In this document: positions 54,336 to 64,000 of the stretch, piece by piece
Layout: each line of letters opens with the position of its first letter
How positions within the stretch are numbered: position 1 is the stretch's first letter
DNA from: Aradus depressus
Lineage: Eukaryota > Arthropoda > Insecta > Hemiptera > Aradidae
DNA: 64,000 nt
Assembly (NCBI GenBank): GCA_963662175.1
Contig: OY759216.1
Span: 45,835,087 to 45,899,086 of the forward strand
Direction: 5' to 3'
Position numbers and translations under genes: made by a program
Notes under the pieces: generated by a model
Databases searched by the model: none
What the model was told of the DNA's origin: nothing
What the model saw: the letters and a program-made list of their open reading frames with translations, nothing else

Positions 54336-55381
54336 AAATCTTTTTATTATTGGTAATTGTTTATTAAAAAATTTTCCATATCATGTATTTTGCTGAACCA
54401 AATAAATGTTTTTTATTAAGAAGAATTTCAAATAAATAAAAAATATATTATGTGGCCATACCGACCCTTTTTACACATACAGGATCAACAGCCATAACTA
54501 CTCTCGATGGCTACACAAAAAAATAAATGCGTTTAAAATATTCGATAGATCCCATGTAGGATTTCTGAAAGTCGTACTAGGTACCACCTGAATTAGTTCA
54601 AAGTGGCACCGAATTGGTCGCTATATTCTGAAAACAAGTAGATTTTTAAAATTTACTGGCCTTCTTTCGAGAAATAAAAAAAATGTGAATGGCAGCTAAA
54701 GTTATTTCATGGAACGAACACTAAAACGAAAAATAAATATTTTCTCATTTCTAATAAGAACTGTCCGAAAATACATATATATATATATTTTTTTTTTAAT
54801 CCCATTTTTTCTCATTTCTATAGCGATAAATCAAAACTGGCGTGACTACAGCATATACTCATAGATCTTATAGATGGAAAAACAGACATACCATTGATTT
54901 ATGAACCCTTATGTGAAGATATTCTACGGAAGAGATATAGGAACATACCTGAAACAAAAGAAAACAAAAATAGTAGAATAATTTAAATTATATAATTTAT
55001 AAATAGAATTATCTAGTTAAAATAAATACTAATAGAGCGGACCCTCGATATAACGAATCTCGATGCATAGAGAGTCATAAACGGAGGTTTCGATATATCG
55101 AGATCTGGGGAAGTCATTTAAAAAAGGAAATTTACTACAAACAGAAATGTTGGTATTTTTGGGTTTGTATATTTACAAAAAAATATTTTAAAAGTACTAC
55201 GTTTTCAGTTTTGAGAGTTATAAGAAAAACAACTTTTGGAAACTTGGTTGTATAGGGGCTTTGTTTCATCGACATTATGTAAAACTGGAAGGGAAAATAG
55301 TTCGATATATCTTCTTATTATATTCAAATTATAGAAGTTTCTTGAGGTAAGGGGACAAGGTTTTTTTTTAGTTCTAGACTT
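54336..55381. other. Mostly unassigned; possible pogo-type end at 55028-55112
   Basis: GACCCTCGATATAACGAATC with an inverted-looking TTTCGATATATCGAGATC resembles a pogo-like transposon end, but there is no coding sequence. Nothing else was recognised. Confidence 0.3.
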
Positions 55382-55486
55382 CTAATGTAGAGTCGGGCTC
55401 ATGTCCACCAGAGCGCACTTGTAGTAGGGGATATGACCTCGTTGTTAAAGTCCGGGCATGAGTCATAATAACTAACTCCGACACTT
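55382..55486 (+). mobile_element. SINE-1 3' fragment
   Basis: GAGTCGGGCTCATGTCCACC, a deletion in the GAAAGAGCGC block, then ATGACCTCGTTGTTAAAGTC, ending CATAATAACTAACT. Confidence 0.8.
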
Positions 55487-55907
55487 TATTTATTATCACA
55501 TTTGCTTGTTATATATTGTATACATATAGTTGTAAATTTTAAAATAAAAATTTAAAACAAATGCCTTAGATTGGTTGGTAGCTACTCAAGGGACACCTCC
55601 ATCCTCCAAATCCATGAACACCTAAATGTTGAGCTCCTACTGGACTACATAATCAATTTCAGTAAAATCTTTTTACTTAAGTGTGACACAAATCAAAACG
55701 TTTTGGTAATGAAAATAGAGAAAACACAGGAAGGGAAACACAAAAATATCCGTTTACAATTTTAAATTATAATATCTGTTTTTGAATGTTTATTAATTTA
55801 TTTTCTATTCATTTCAGTTACTTTGTATTTTTTTTCTTTTTTTTTTTTAAATTTACTCTTAAACAGTAGCATTGTTTTTAATTTAACTGATTATTTTTGA
55901 TTTTATT

Positions 55908-56160
55908 TGAGCCTGATGGCTGATTAGGCTGAAACTCAATAGGTGACGTCTGTAAAGTATTCTGGATAAACATACAAAACTTCTTGTTGATACATTCATT
56001 CTATCGGAAGTTATCGTGTTCACGGACAACACAGTTCACAAACACCACAAGTAAGTACATGTAATGAAGAGGTCGGAAAATATGAAATATCGTTTAAAAC
56101 ATCACATTTTTGACCGATTAAATAACTTCCCCTACACTTCGTTTAGCTGGGCAGATAAAA
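55908..56160 (-). mobile_element. Repeat A left part
   Basis: CAATAGGTGACGTCTGTAAA, CATTCATTCTATCGGAAGTT, then ATTAAATAACTTCCCC and TACACTTCGTTTAGCTGGGC. Confidence 0.78.
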
Positions 56161-57235
56161 ATATGTTAAAATTAGTCAGTTTGTCTGTCTGGCAGTCACG
56201 TCGCCTCTGAAACCATTAAAGAGCTTGTATTTATATTTCTGTTGGTTTCAGTAGATATCTGGTTTGCCCTCCGACTTCCAGCCCCAAAATAATTTCAAAA
56301 ATATATCCGCGACAGTTAGACCCTTGATATAATGAAGGGAATATTAATAATAAATATTTAAAAAAAAAACGAATCCATTTTGGATGGAAGATTCCAGATA
56401 GCATTTCCCATTTCCCAAGTCATACAATCAACAAGATGTACAGTTGTCATTTTTTCTCAACTGGGTTCAAAGTGGGACCGACCCAAGTCTACCAATTGCT
56501 ATATCCCGGGGAGTGCCACACTTTTTCCGCCCCAAACAAATAGATACGATAGATAAAAACAGCCCCATGGATCCTCCCTCATCTGGACACTTTCTTTTGA
56601 AGAGAACCGCTTCTTCTAGTCAACTTTTCCCCTTTTTTTTCCCCTCCAGTTTCTTTATAGTTAGTGTCAGTTTTCAAGAGGCCCAATAGAAATTCTCTCT
56701 ATTTTATTATACGCCCGTTTCTATTTATTTTTTCTCATCGCGTCTTCTTTAAACGATCAAAAACGCCTCACTTCTTTTTGGTCATTTCTTAAACCCGCTA
56801 TGTTTCTTAGTTTTTTTTATAAATATATATATTATTATTTACTTATTTTTCATCTACTAAACACCGTTTAAAGATAAATACGATGAAAAATTGGTACTTT
56901 TGTAAGGATATGGGAGCTAAGAAGTGATTGTATACGTTCTGATAGCCATTTTTTGACTTCAGGTCGAAAAATGAAGCATGAAATGTCTACACGACAATAT
57001 TCCAATTGGGTTTCTAAACATGAAATAATATAATTTATTTGGTTTCTTATAGTTATATAAGTGTTATTATAATCATAGAATATATTAGTAAATAGAATGA
57101 ATAAATACTTTATTTACACACGCACTAGAGACACTCTAGTGTCTAGTATAAAAAAGGTACTGACAATTGCCAGGGCAGTCAGTCAGGAGAGAGGGTCCTC
57201 ACAAGTATAACTAAATAATGAAGGTTGTTGAGCAA
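56161..57235. other. Unassigned stretch
   Basis: An 81-codon open frame at 56444-56689 has no recognised motif and is S/F/P-rich. Nothing was called. Confidence 0.3.
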
Positions 57236-57640
57236 TGAATGAATGAATGAATGAAAAATAATCTTTATTATGGGACATACGTCCTCTAAGAATAATAACA
57301 TAAAAAATAAACAAGAGTATACAAGTATCAACCAGTTGAGAAGAATAAAAATACAAGAAAAGAGGTCTCTAGGAATAAATATTAAATGTTAAAAACAGGC
57401 AATGAGTGAAACAATATAATAAACTAGTGAAAAAATACTTAAGAGAAAAAAAAAAAAAATAGAAAAAAGTATGAATAATAATGTGAAACAAGATAACAAT
57501 AATATCTTATATAGGAATTGTAAAAAACTGGATTGATGAAACAGAAGAGTAACAATCTCCAGTCCAGTGGAGAGAGAGACTTATAGGAAGACGAGAACTA
57601 TCTCATAGGAGCCAGCAGAAGGAATCAGAGGTTTGCTGAG
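57236..57640 (-). repeat. Repeat D copy 2 with (AATG)n edge
   Basis: GAATGAATGAATGAATGAAA begins it. CTCTAAGAATAATAACATAA, AGTATCAACCAGTTGAGAAG and GACGAGAACTATCTCATAGG parallel 19232-19640. Confidence 0.65.
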
Positions 57641-58241
57641 TTCGGAGATAATGGAACAATTAATAAAAATATAGATAAATATAATTAAATTCCTGTGTAA
57701 TTCTAACAAAAATATAAACAATAAATAAAATAATAATAACATGTCAGAAATAGCAATAATTGTAAAGGTTTATTTAAATATATTATTTAATAATTAAATG
57801 TTTCTACAAGAAATTCCCTATACTTGGTAGGATCCCATACGAAAAGATAGAGTAAGTGCCAAGTTCAGTTTGCTACGTGCGAGCCATTCTTGTAGGTATG
57901 TCAGGTAGGTAAGGAAGGGGTGGGAATTTCAACTTGGAAATCTCCGTGGTTAAACTAAAATTATTTTAGTTACATTTTAAAAATAAAACTAATTCACATG
58001 GGATATGCGTGAAATGATGTTCATGTATTTAACAAAATGATTACTGAAGACATGAGAATATTAATAAAATTAAAAACTGTTTGTTTTATTTATTATAAGT
58101 TTCAACAATATGTCCGAGTTTCTCAACTTAGAAACTTTAGAGACAATTGGTTCCAAGGTAATCTTACTTATTACTAACCTTAGGAAATTATAAAGAGAAA
58201 ATTATTTAGTCCTTTTCCATGAAAGATATATATATTTAGGG
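57641..58241. other. Unassigned AT-rich stretch
   Basis: Nothing was recognised. Confidence 0.3.
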
Positions 58242-58591
58242 GAGGGCGCCGGTAGCTCAGTGGTATGCGTGCTTTCCTTCTGAGCTCAAGATCGTGGGTT
58301 CGAAACCCGACCGAGGCCCTTAGTATATTTTATCTGGGAGGTCAAATAAACTTAAGCACGTCGTCCTTCGGATGGGACGTTAAGCGATGGTCCAGAGCCA
58401 GTACGATGTCAGGTACTCGTTAAAGACCTTTACCCTAGGTGAATAAAAATTTAGGGTAGGCAAAATATAGGACTTCCATAGTAGAGTCGGGCTCATGTCC
58501 ACCAGAGTGACGAAAGAGCGCTCTGGTAGAAGGGCGATATGACCTCGTAGTTAAAGCCCGGGCATGAGTCATAAAACCTAACCTAACCTAT
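58242..58591 (+). mobile_element. SINE-1, full length, CCTAA tail
   Basis: The head GGGCGCCGGTAGCTCAGTGG and B-box GGGTTCGAAACCC are intact. The body is complete and it ends AAAACCTAACCTAACCTA. It is among the least diverged copies and a good seed for a consensus. Confidence 0.96.
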
Positions 58592-59261
58592 AGTACATCA
58601 AAACGATTATGAAATATAACATTTTTTTACATTGAAAAAAGTTCATAATTTTTTTAAAGTGTAATACTTATGAGTCAGTTAAATAAAAACGTGTTTGTGA
58701 AGACGAAAATATTTCTTCTCCGAGTGCCAGAACAGACAGAATATTATCGGTGAATCTTCAGCCTTGTAATAACGTAATGTGTAGCTACAGGTACCGTTTT
58801 TTTCGCATACATAGCGGTGTATCATGAAGAGGTAGTTCAGACCTGATTTGCAAACATCCTTGGTTCCCATATACAATCCTCAAAATTTGCATACATTATT
58901 CAGTTTCTTCTCATGATTTACTCCTAAACCAGGGCAATCATTTTACACAGTTAATATTCCTTGTCTTATTTGAATAAATAATTAAAAAATATGTAATTTT
59001 ATAACAGAACTTTTGATATGTAAACATCTTAGCTCTCGGTTAGGGCTGTGTCAGAACGTAAGTCTCGTTGATGTGCATGCATGCTAGTGTGAGTGTCGGA
59101 CGGTTGCGCGCGCAGCTCACACACAGAACTACACACTTTTTTGTCTGTGATGTCAGCTGTTCTTGAGCATTTCTATTGTTATTTTACAACATTATTGATC
59201 ATATTTCCGGATGTAGTAAATTTAAATAAAATATCAATATGGTAAAAAAATAATATAGCAG
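58592..59261. other. Unassigned stretch
   Basis: A 65-codon reverse frame (58679-58876) has no recognised domain. A short GC-rich patch lies at 59090-59125. Confidence 0.3.
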
Positions 59262-59323
59262 TGTAGTAGGCGATATGACCACTTAGTAGTTAAAGCCCGG
59301 GCATGAGTCATAATAACTAACTA
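59262..59323 (+). mobile_element. SINE-1 extreme 3' fragment
   Basis: GTAGTAGGCGATATGACCAC, then AAAGCCCGGGCATGAGTCAT and AATAACTAACTA. Confidence 0.8.
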
Positions 59324-59880
59324 TATTTCAATATATTATTATGTGATATTATATAATAACGTTATTAATATATTATAATAATAACTGTTGAAAATATCGA
59401 TCAATAAATAATATATTTGTTGTCATATTGTCACAACAAATAATATAATGTTTTTACCCATTCCAGGAGACAGCTAACAGCTTATTTCAATTTTAAATGA
59501 CAAACTTAATCTACAAATGAATACGAATCGAAGCAATTAAACAACAAATTCGAAAACTACCATCGACGCTGTATTCTCGTGGTATTTAGAGACACTTCAA
59601 TCATAGTTGTATATATCTTATTTTAGCTAACACAAACCTATAATTTCATGTATAAAAGAAATTGAAGAACAATAAATTTGAAAGTTTAATTCCTCATACT
59701 ACTTTTCTTATTGTAATATTACAAAACAAATTTTAATTAAAATCTGTCCACGACAGCAAGTTTATGAAACTAAAGCAGATGTTTACACATAAATTCTCGT
59801 GAGTACCATGTCACCCACACTTTTTTTTTTTTTTATACCAACATCTGGCATTACTGGGTACGAAACTAATATGATATCAT
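59324..59880. other. Unassigned AT-rich stretch
   Basis: Nothing was recognised. Confidence 0.3.
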
Positions 59881-59884
59881 TTTA

Positions 59885-60332
59885 GTTTACCACAATAACT
59901 ACCGATAGATTGAATGTATCGATACGAAATTGTATACATGTATCTAGCATCCTGTAAGGATACAATCGATTTCCAGCCAAATCGGACAAAGGGAAGAGGG
60001 GGATCAGAGGACGGGGTCTCATTAGCCCAATAACTGAATGTATAGACGATTGGAATCAAAACCCAATGAGAGCATAACGTATCAAATTTAGGCAAAATCG
60101 GCCGAAGAATTGATAAGGTTTAGGGGAGGGGGCTCAATTCAAAAACCCTAAAAACTGCCGATGTAATAAATTTATCGACAAAAAATTAAGTATGAGGTTC
60201 TAGGAGCCCCTATGTAAGTCGTCTGTTGTAGCGCAAACGGTTGACTGGTTTTGGAGAGGGAGCGAAAAGTTAATTGATTAATTCAATTCATGGGGAAGTA
60301 CATTGTCGGTGATCCACCGAAGGCTTTTTTTG
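59885..60332 (+). mobile_element. Repeat A lacking its left hairpin
   Basis: Three modules (ATAACTACCGATAGATTGAA; the GCCCAATAACTGAATG copy; AAAACTGCCGATGTAATAAA) and the right end CATGGGGAAGTACATTGTCG then GTGATCCACCG plus T7. Confidence 0.82.
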
Positions 60333-60775
60333 AAACTGCTCAAGACCCTTTGTACTGGAATTTCTCGTACAGAAGACTAAAGCTAGGAACTAGAAAGCGA
60401 AAGAAATGGAAGTCACAGAGCAATATAAGAAAGCCATTTTTTTTTTTTTTTTTTTTTTACAGAAACCTAATTTTTTTAAGCATTATCTTTCATGGTCTGA
60501 AATCATAAGATTATGTTAATTATGCTAATTATATGGCAAAATAGTGTTTTATGCATATTTTTTAAACAACTTTCATTCCTTTTATTTGTATTTGACATAC
60601 GGCTGCTCACGATCTCTTGTATTTATGATGCCATTAATCATAAACTTCGAAATAGGGATTATTAATTTTAAAATCTGTTTTAAAGAAGTTATCATCATTC
60701 AAATAACCTAAGGCACTGCCAAAAATTCCAAGTGGCTATAACAAGGAAAGGCTGGCTCTTTTCTAGAGAAATAAT
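60333..60775. other. Unassigned stretch
   Basis: An 18-base T run lies near 60438-60456. Nothing else was recognised. Confidence 0.3.
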
Positions 60776-60945
60776 TTTTTAGTTATTGTTGTTCATGCCC
60801 GGGCTAGTTAACTATGAGGTCATATACCGGTGGACATAAGCCCCACTATACTGTGGGAGTCCTTAATTTTGCTGCAGGATGGGAACCATCTCTTAATGTG
60901 GCATATAGAAGGTTTTTTACTTCCCATAGAAAAACCTAAGGGGCA
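60776..60945 (-). mobile_element. SINE-1, very degraded
   Basis: TTAGTTATTGTTGTTCATGC, CCCGGGCTAGTTAACTATGA, GGTCATATACC and ACTGTGGGAGTCCTTAATTT. There are many deletions and no head. Confidence 0.65.
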
Positions 60946-61171
60946 AATATTTATATATTTTTTTTCTTTCCTTATTTTAAAATAATAATTAGTTCCTATA
61001 ACGTAATGAATTGAACATGATTCGCTTAAAAAATAAATTTGCCTCCGAAACGACTGCATGTACTCAAATTTTTTTGGTTACATGAAAGTTCTGTGATATA
61101 TTCGCACGAAATCATCTTTTAAATAAACAAACAATAAAACTAACAAATAAATTATCAGAAAAATTAGGAAA

Positions 61172-61630
61172 ATTGTTCTCCAGCTATGGGAAGTAAAGAG
61201 GAAGTTACGTAATCAGTCAGAAATTCGAGTTTTCAATGGAAAACTGTTTTGTGTTTATGTGAACACGATAACGCCCGATAGGATGAATGTATCGACACGA
61301 AATTTTATATGTATATCGAGAATATTCTAAGGACGATACCTACTGATTTTCAGTCAAATCGACAAATGAGAAAGAGTGGATTAGGGGAGGGGCTTAACGC
61401 AAAAGATATAAGAACGACATTAATTTTCAGGGGAATCAGACCAAAAGGAGGGGGACTCAACTCATAAATCCCAATTACATCAGATGTAATGAATGGAAAT
61501 CACCTATTAATTTTCCGCGAATTTGGTCGAAGGGAAAGTATTTTATCGATATTTAGTATCTCGATTCAGAAGTTTCTGAGTAAGGCGCCCGTTAATTTTC
61601 AACCAAATCGGTAAATTGATAGGATTTGGA
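61172..61630 (+). mobile_element. Repeat A, left end and about three modules
   Basis: GTTCTCCAGCTATGGGAAGT and GGAAGTTACGTAATCAGTC start it. GATAACGCCCGATAGGATGA and AACTCATAAATCCCAATTAC mark modules. The right end is missing. Confidence 0.78.
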
Positions 61631-62056
61631 GTTTAAGGACGCAAAACAGCAAAGGTCATCAGCGTCCAATATATTTGGCGTATCAAGCTTGATGATTAGA
61701 AGAAAAAAAAAAAAAAATGTGTGGCAAATATGTATTTCTACAATTTCAAGGTCATTCTCCAATTCGATATTTCTTTATTATTATTTTTTTCACATGGATG
61801 CATTCATACTAGTCAGTGAAAATAAATAAACTAATAGTGAAAAAAAAAAATAAAACAAACAATAACAATAACAATAAATATAAGAATAAACAAACAGCAG
61901 TAACAGTAAAGATATAGACACACGGGAATACATAAGCATATTTACAGAAACATGCATTCAACAGAATATACATATATACTCATACACAAATACCACACAT
62001 AGATATGAATAATAAGCAAAAAATTAATAAATATAGATAATAAGTATATATATATA
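61631..62056. other. Unassigned A-rich stretch
   Basis: (AATAAC)n-like and (TA)n simple sequence precede the Tc1-like element. Nothing else was recognised. Confidence 0.35.
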
Positions 62057-62422
62057 CAATCAGTAACAAAAATTTTCGGACAATTTATAATTTTGTTTTT
62101 CTTTTGCAGTTACACATAGTTATATGGCAAAATATTTAATTCAAGCAAAGTTTTAAATTTCGAGATCATCAATCATTTCAAAACGCCGTAAAACAATTAA
62201 TTAAACATTTACAGCTAATAGGAAATTTTGCATTAATAATTGAAGACAAGAAATTCACGTAACAAAATTTTCTGGACACCTGTTGTTTGTTTTGTAAACA
62301 AATGCGACTCTGATCATGATCTTTAATCCCTTCTCAACCAACCGCTAATACCGAACAAATAAAATGTGTTTATATCCTTCTATTACTGCATTCAGTAGTT
62401 ATTTGTATTTCCTGCTGTCAAG

Positions 62423-63973
62423 ATGGGTCGAACATCTTTTGAAGTTCAACAGATAATAATTTTTAATTATGAAAAAGGATTAAGTGTCCGCAAAATCGGT
62501 GGTATGGTAGGCCGAAGTAAAAGCACCGTAGCCGATGTAATTCGAAGGTATAAGCACGAGGATCGGATAGATTTGAAATCTTCCTCTGGCCGTCCAAGAG
62601 TATTAAACGACCGAGAAAGGTGTAGCGTTGTCCGGAAAATTAAAAACAAGCCCTCGAGGAGTGCACCTCAGATCGTCGCCGAGGTATACAGAGAAACGGG
62701 AAAGAAAGTTCACCCACAAAATGTTCGAAGAATTCTAAAAGAAGCAGGATATAATGGGAGAGTACCAAAAACCGTTTGTGAGTGAAAAAAATATAAAAAA
62801 AAGATTGAGCTTCGCAAAAGAGTTCCAGAATCATTCAGAAATTTTTTGGAGTAATGTCATTCATCTGCGAGGTAAAATAAACTTAAGCACTCCGTCCTTC
62901 GGATGGGATGTTAAGCGATGGTCATGAGCCTGTACGATGTCAGGTCAAAGCGTTTGAGCTCTCACATAAACACACGCATGCAATTGATCTCTGATGTTCA
63001 CACGATTACAAAATTTTTAGTACATATTATTATGTATACATATATTATATGTATAGGGAAGTAAACAAAAGTAAAGTAATAGTATATGTATACATATATT
63101 ACATGGAAGTAAACGGACATGATCTGGAAACATTTATTTGTCGAAATATCGGAGAAAAAACGTTTAAATTAGAAAAATTGGGTACTTAGTTTCTTTAGAG
63201 GGAAGGTGGAGGGGATAGAGTAGGGGGAAGGGACGGTTTCTGCCGAGGGTCAGCGCTGCTGACGCTCTCTTCCAACGTCATATCACAAAAATCTAGTTTT
63301 CTGACATTACATGACCTGAGATTTCTTTTTATGTTGTGAAGAGTTACAAGATACAAGAATATTTTATTATTGCGGTTTGTTCTATTATTCTATTATTGCA
63401 AGCATTTGAATGTAAGTTTAATATATTTAGTCCCGACAGTCGCGACAAAATTTGGAGAAGGCGTAATGAGGAGCTGAATCCAAAAAATTTAAAACCAATA
63501 GTAAAACATGGGGGTGGCTCAGTGATGGTGTGGGGGTGTATGGCGTCTAGTGGAATTGGTGAACTGGTTTTCATTGAAACCACCATGACTGGAAAAGTTT
63601 ATGCCGAATTACTAAGGAGCAATTTGAAAAAGAGTGCTGAAAAACTTGGGATTTTACGGACTTTTCATTTTTACCAAGACAACGATCCGAAACACACCTG
63701 TGAATTGGTACGTACTTGGCTTTTGTATAACTGCCCTTAAAGTTATGAAACCCCCCCCAATCGCCCGATCTCAACCCAATTGAACACGTATGGGGTGAGC
63801 TCGACAGGAAAATTCGATTAACACCCATTGCTTCAAAAAACGAATTGAAACAAAAGTTATTAGAAGAGTGGGGTAAAATATCTCCAAATTTCACCAAAAA
63901 ATTAGTTTCATCATCAATGCCGAATCGAATGAAAGATGTTATTACACAAAAAGGGTACCCAACCAAATATTAA
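62423..63973 (+). pseudogene. Tc1-like transposase, broken by frameshifts and an insertion
   Basis: The start ATG at 62423 opens a 120-codon frame with a paired-type helix-turn-helix (GLSVRKIGGMVGRSKSTVAD) and a GRPR box at residues 56-59. A frameshift near 62768 moves it to a frame reading KPFVSEKNIKKRLSFAKEF and NHSEIFWSNVI. At about 62863 foreign DNA enters; transposase sequence returns at 63408 with ECKFNIFSPDSRDKIWRR, HGGGSVMVWGCMASSGIGEL and FYQDNDPKHT (second catalytic Asp). Near 63735-63758 two more shifts (a T and a C-run length change) precede SPDLNPIEHVWGELDRKIR with the third catalytic residue, and the frame ends at TAA 63971-63973. The codon for the first catalytic Asp falls in the junction and is absent. 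It is inactive. Confidence 0.9.
62863..63407. other. Insertion inside the Tc1 transposase
   Basis: It begins with an internal SINE-1 piece (62863-62945, GAGGTAAAATAAACTTAAGC to CCTGTACGATGTCAGGT). Unrecognised AT-rich sequence follows, with an imperfect direct repeat of TATGTATACATATATTA (about 63032 and 63087), then a purine-rich tract at 63200-63240. A plain SINE insertion would not leave this, so it may be a composite or repair filler. Confidence 0.7.
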
Positions 63974-64000
63974 TTAACATTATGGTTTTTGAATTTGTGA

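Larger units (their letters stand above)
62057..64000 (+). mobile_element. Tc1-like DNA transposon, left end to window edge
   Basis: The left end CAATCAGTAACAAAAATTTT with CGGACA starts next to TA (62055-62056). A second copy of GTAACAAAAATTTTCGGACA, with two differences, lies at 62259-62278, 196 bp inward in the same orientation. Paired outer and inner direct repeats within each end are known in the IR/DR group of Tc1 transposons. The right end lies beyond the window. Confidence 0.85.

Noticed and set aside
1..64000. CRISPR arrays, operons, riboswitches or other bacterial systems
   Set aside because: Tandem repeats here lack unique spacers of uniform size, and all recognised proteins and the splice signals are eukaryotic.

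Overview
The window is arthropod, most likely insect, genomic DNA. It is AT-rich and almost entirely non-coding, and is built from layered, mutually nested transposable elements. The taxonomic call rests on four things: an exon whose translation matches the spliceosome protein SF3B3; Jockey-type non-LTR, mariner and Tc1 remnants; a tRNA-derived SINE, several copies of which end in the pentamer CCTAA (the insect telomere unit on its C strand); and intron-like spacing. No bacterial, CRISPR or complete protein-coding gene is present. The only host coding sequence I can defend is one 166-bp exon (27847-28012, + strand). It has good splice sites but carries an in-frame TAA, so the window may lie inside or beside a very large SF3B3 locus, or hold a dead copy of it.

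Layout. 1-6 kb: AT-rich foldback, Jockey 3' fragments on both strands, degraded SINEs. 6-12 kb: modular repeats A and E, a nested palindrome of about 880 bp (8705-9590), and a copy of A split by a 637-bp element with terminal inverted repeats (TIRs). 12-15 kb: two unrelated 44-bp minisatellites. 15-17 kb: two foldback elements. 17-25 kb: a SINE split by a MITE-like insert, A copies, repeat D, a second SINE family. 25.8-26.6 kb: a 66-bp minisatellite open in both directions. 27.8 kb: the SF3B3 exon. 29-40 kb: A copies, SINEs, a mariner 3' end, a Jockey 3' end, a non-autonomous Helitron (39982-40537). 41-54 kb: foldbacks, long A and E copies, a 488-bp TA-flanked MITE. 54-64 kb: sparse SINEs and A copies, then a Tc1-like element with a broken transposase that runs off the window.

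Two patterns stand out. First, at least eight foldback arms share one layout: CTGANGA, a short hairpin whose sequence differs between families, GAAA, then a 4-6-nt palindrome. This resembles a hammerhead-ribozyme core with a minimal stem III. Second, the most abundant repeat (A) has subterminal inverted repeats, a terminal hairpin at each end and a variable number of ~140-bp internal modules, an architecture like that of non-autonomous Helentron/DINE-type elements. Repeat E shares A's end but not its body. Orientation convention: '+' for A and E means the end with GTATAGGGGAAG (A) or GTATAAGGAAG (E) lies to the left; SINE strand follows the tRNA-like head.

Limits: all repeat boundaries were read by eye without alignment tools and may be off by several bases. 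Family names (Jockey, mariner, Tc1, Helitron, SF3B3) come from recognised protein or end motifs, not from searches.
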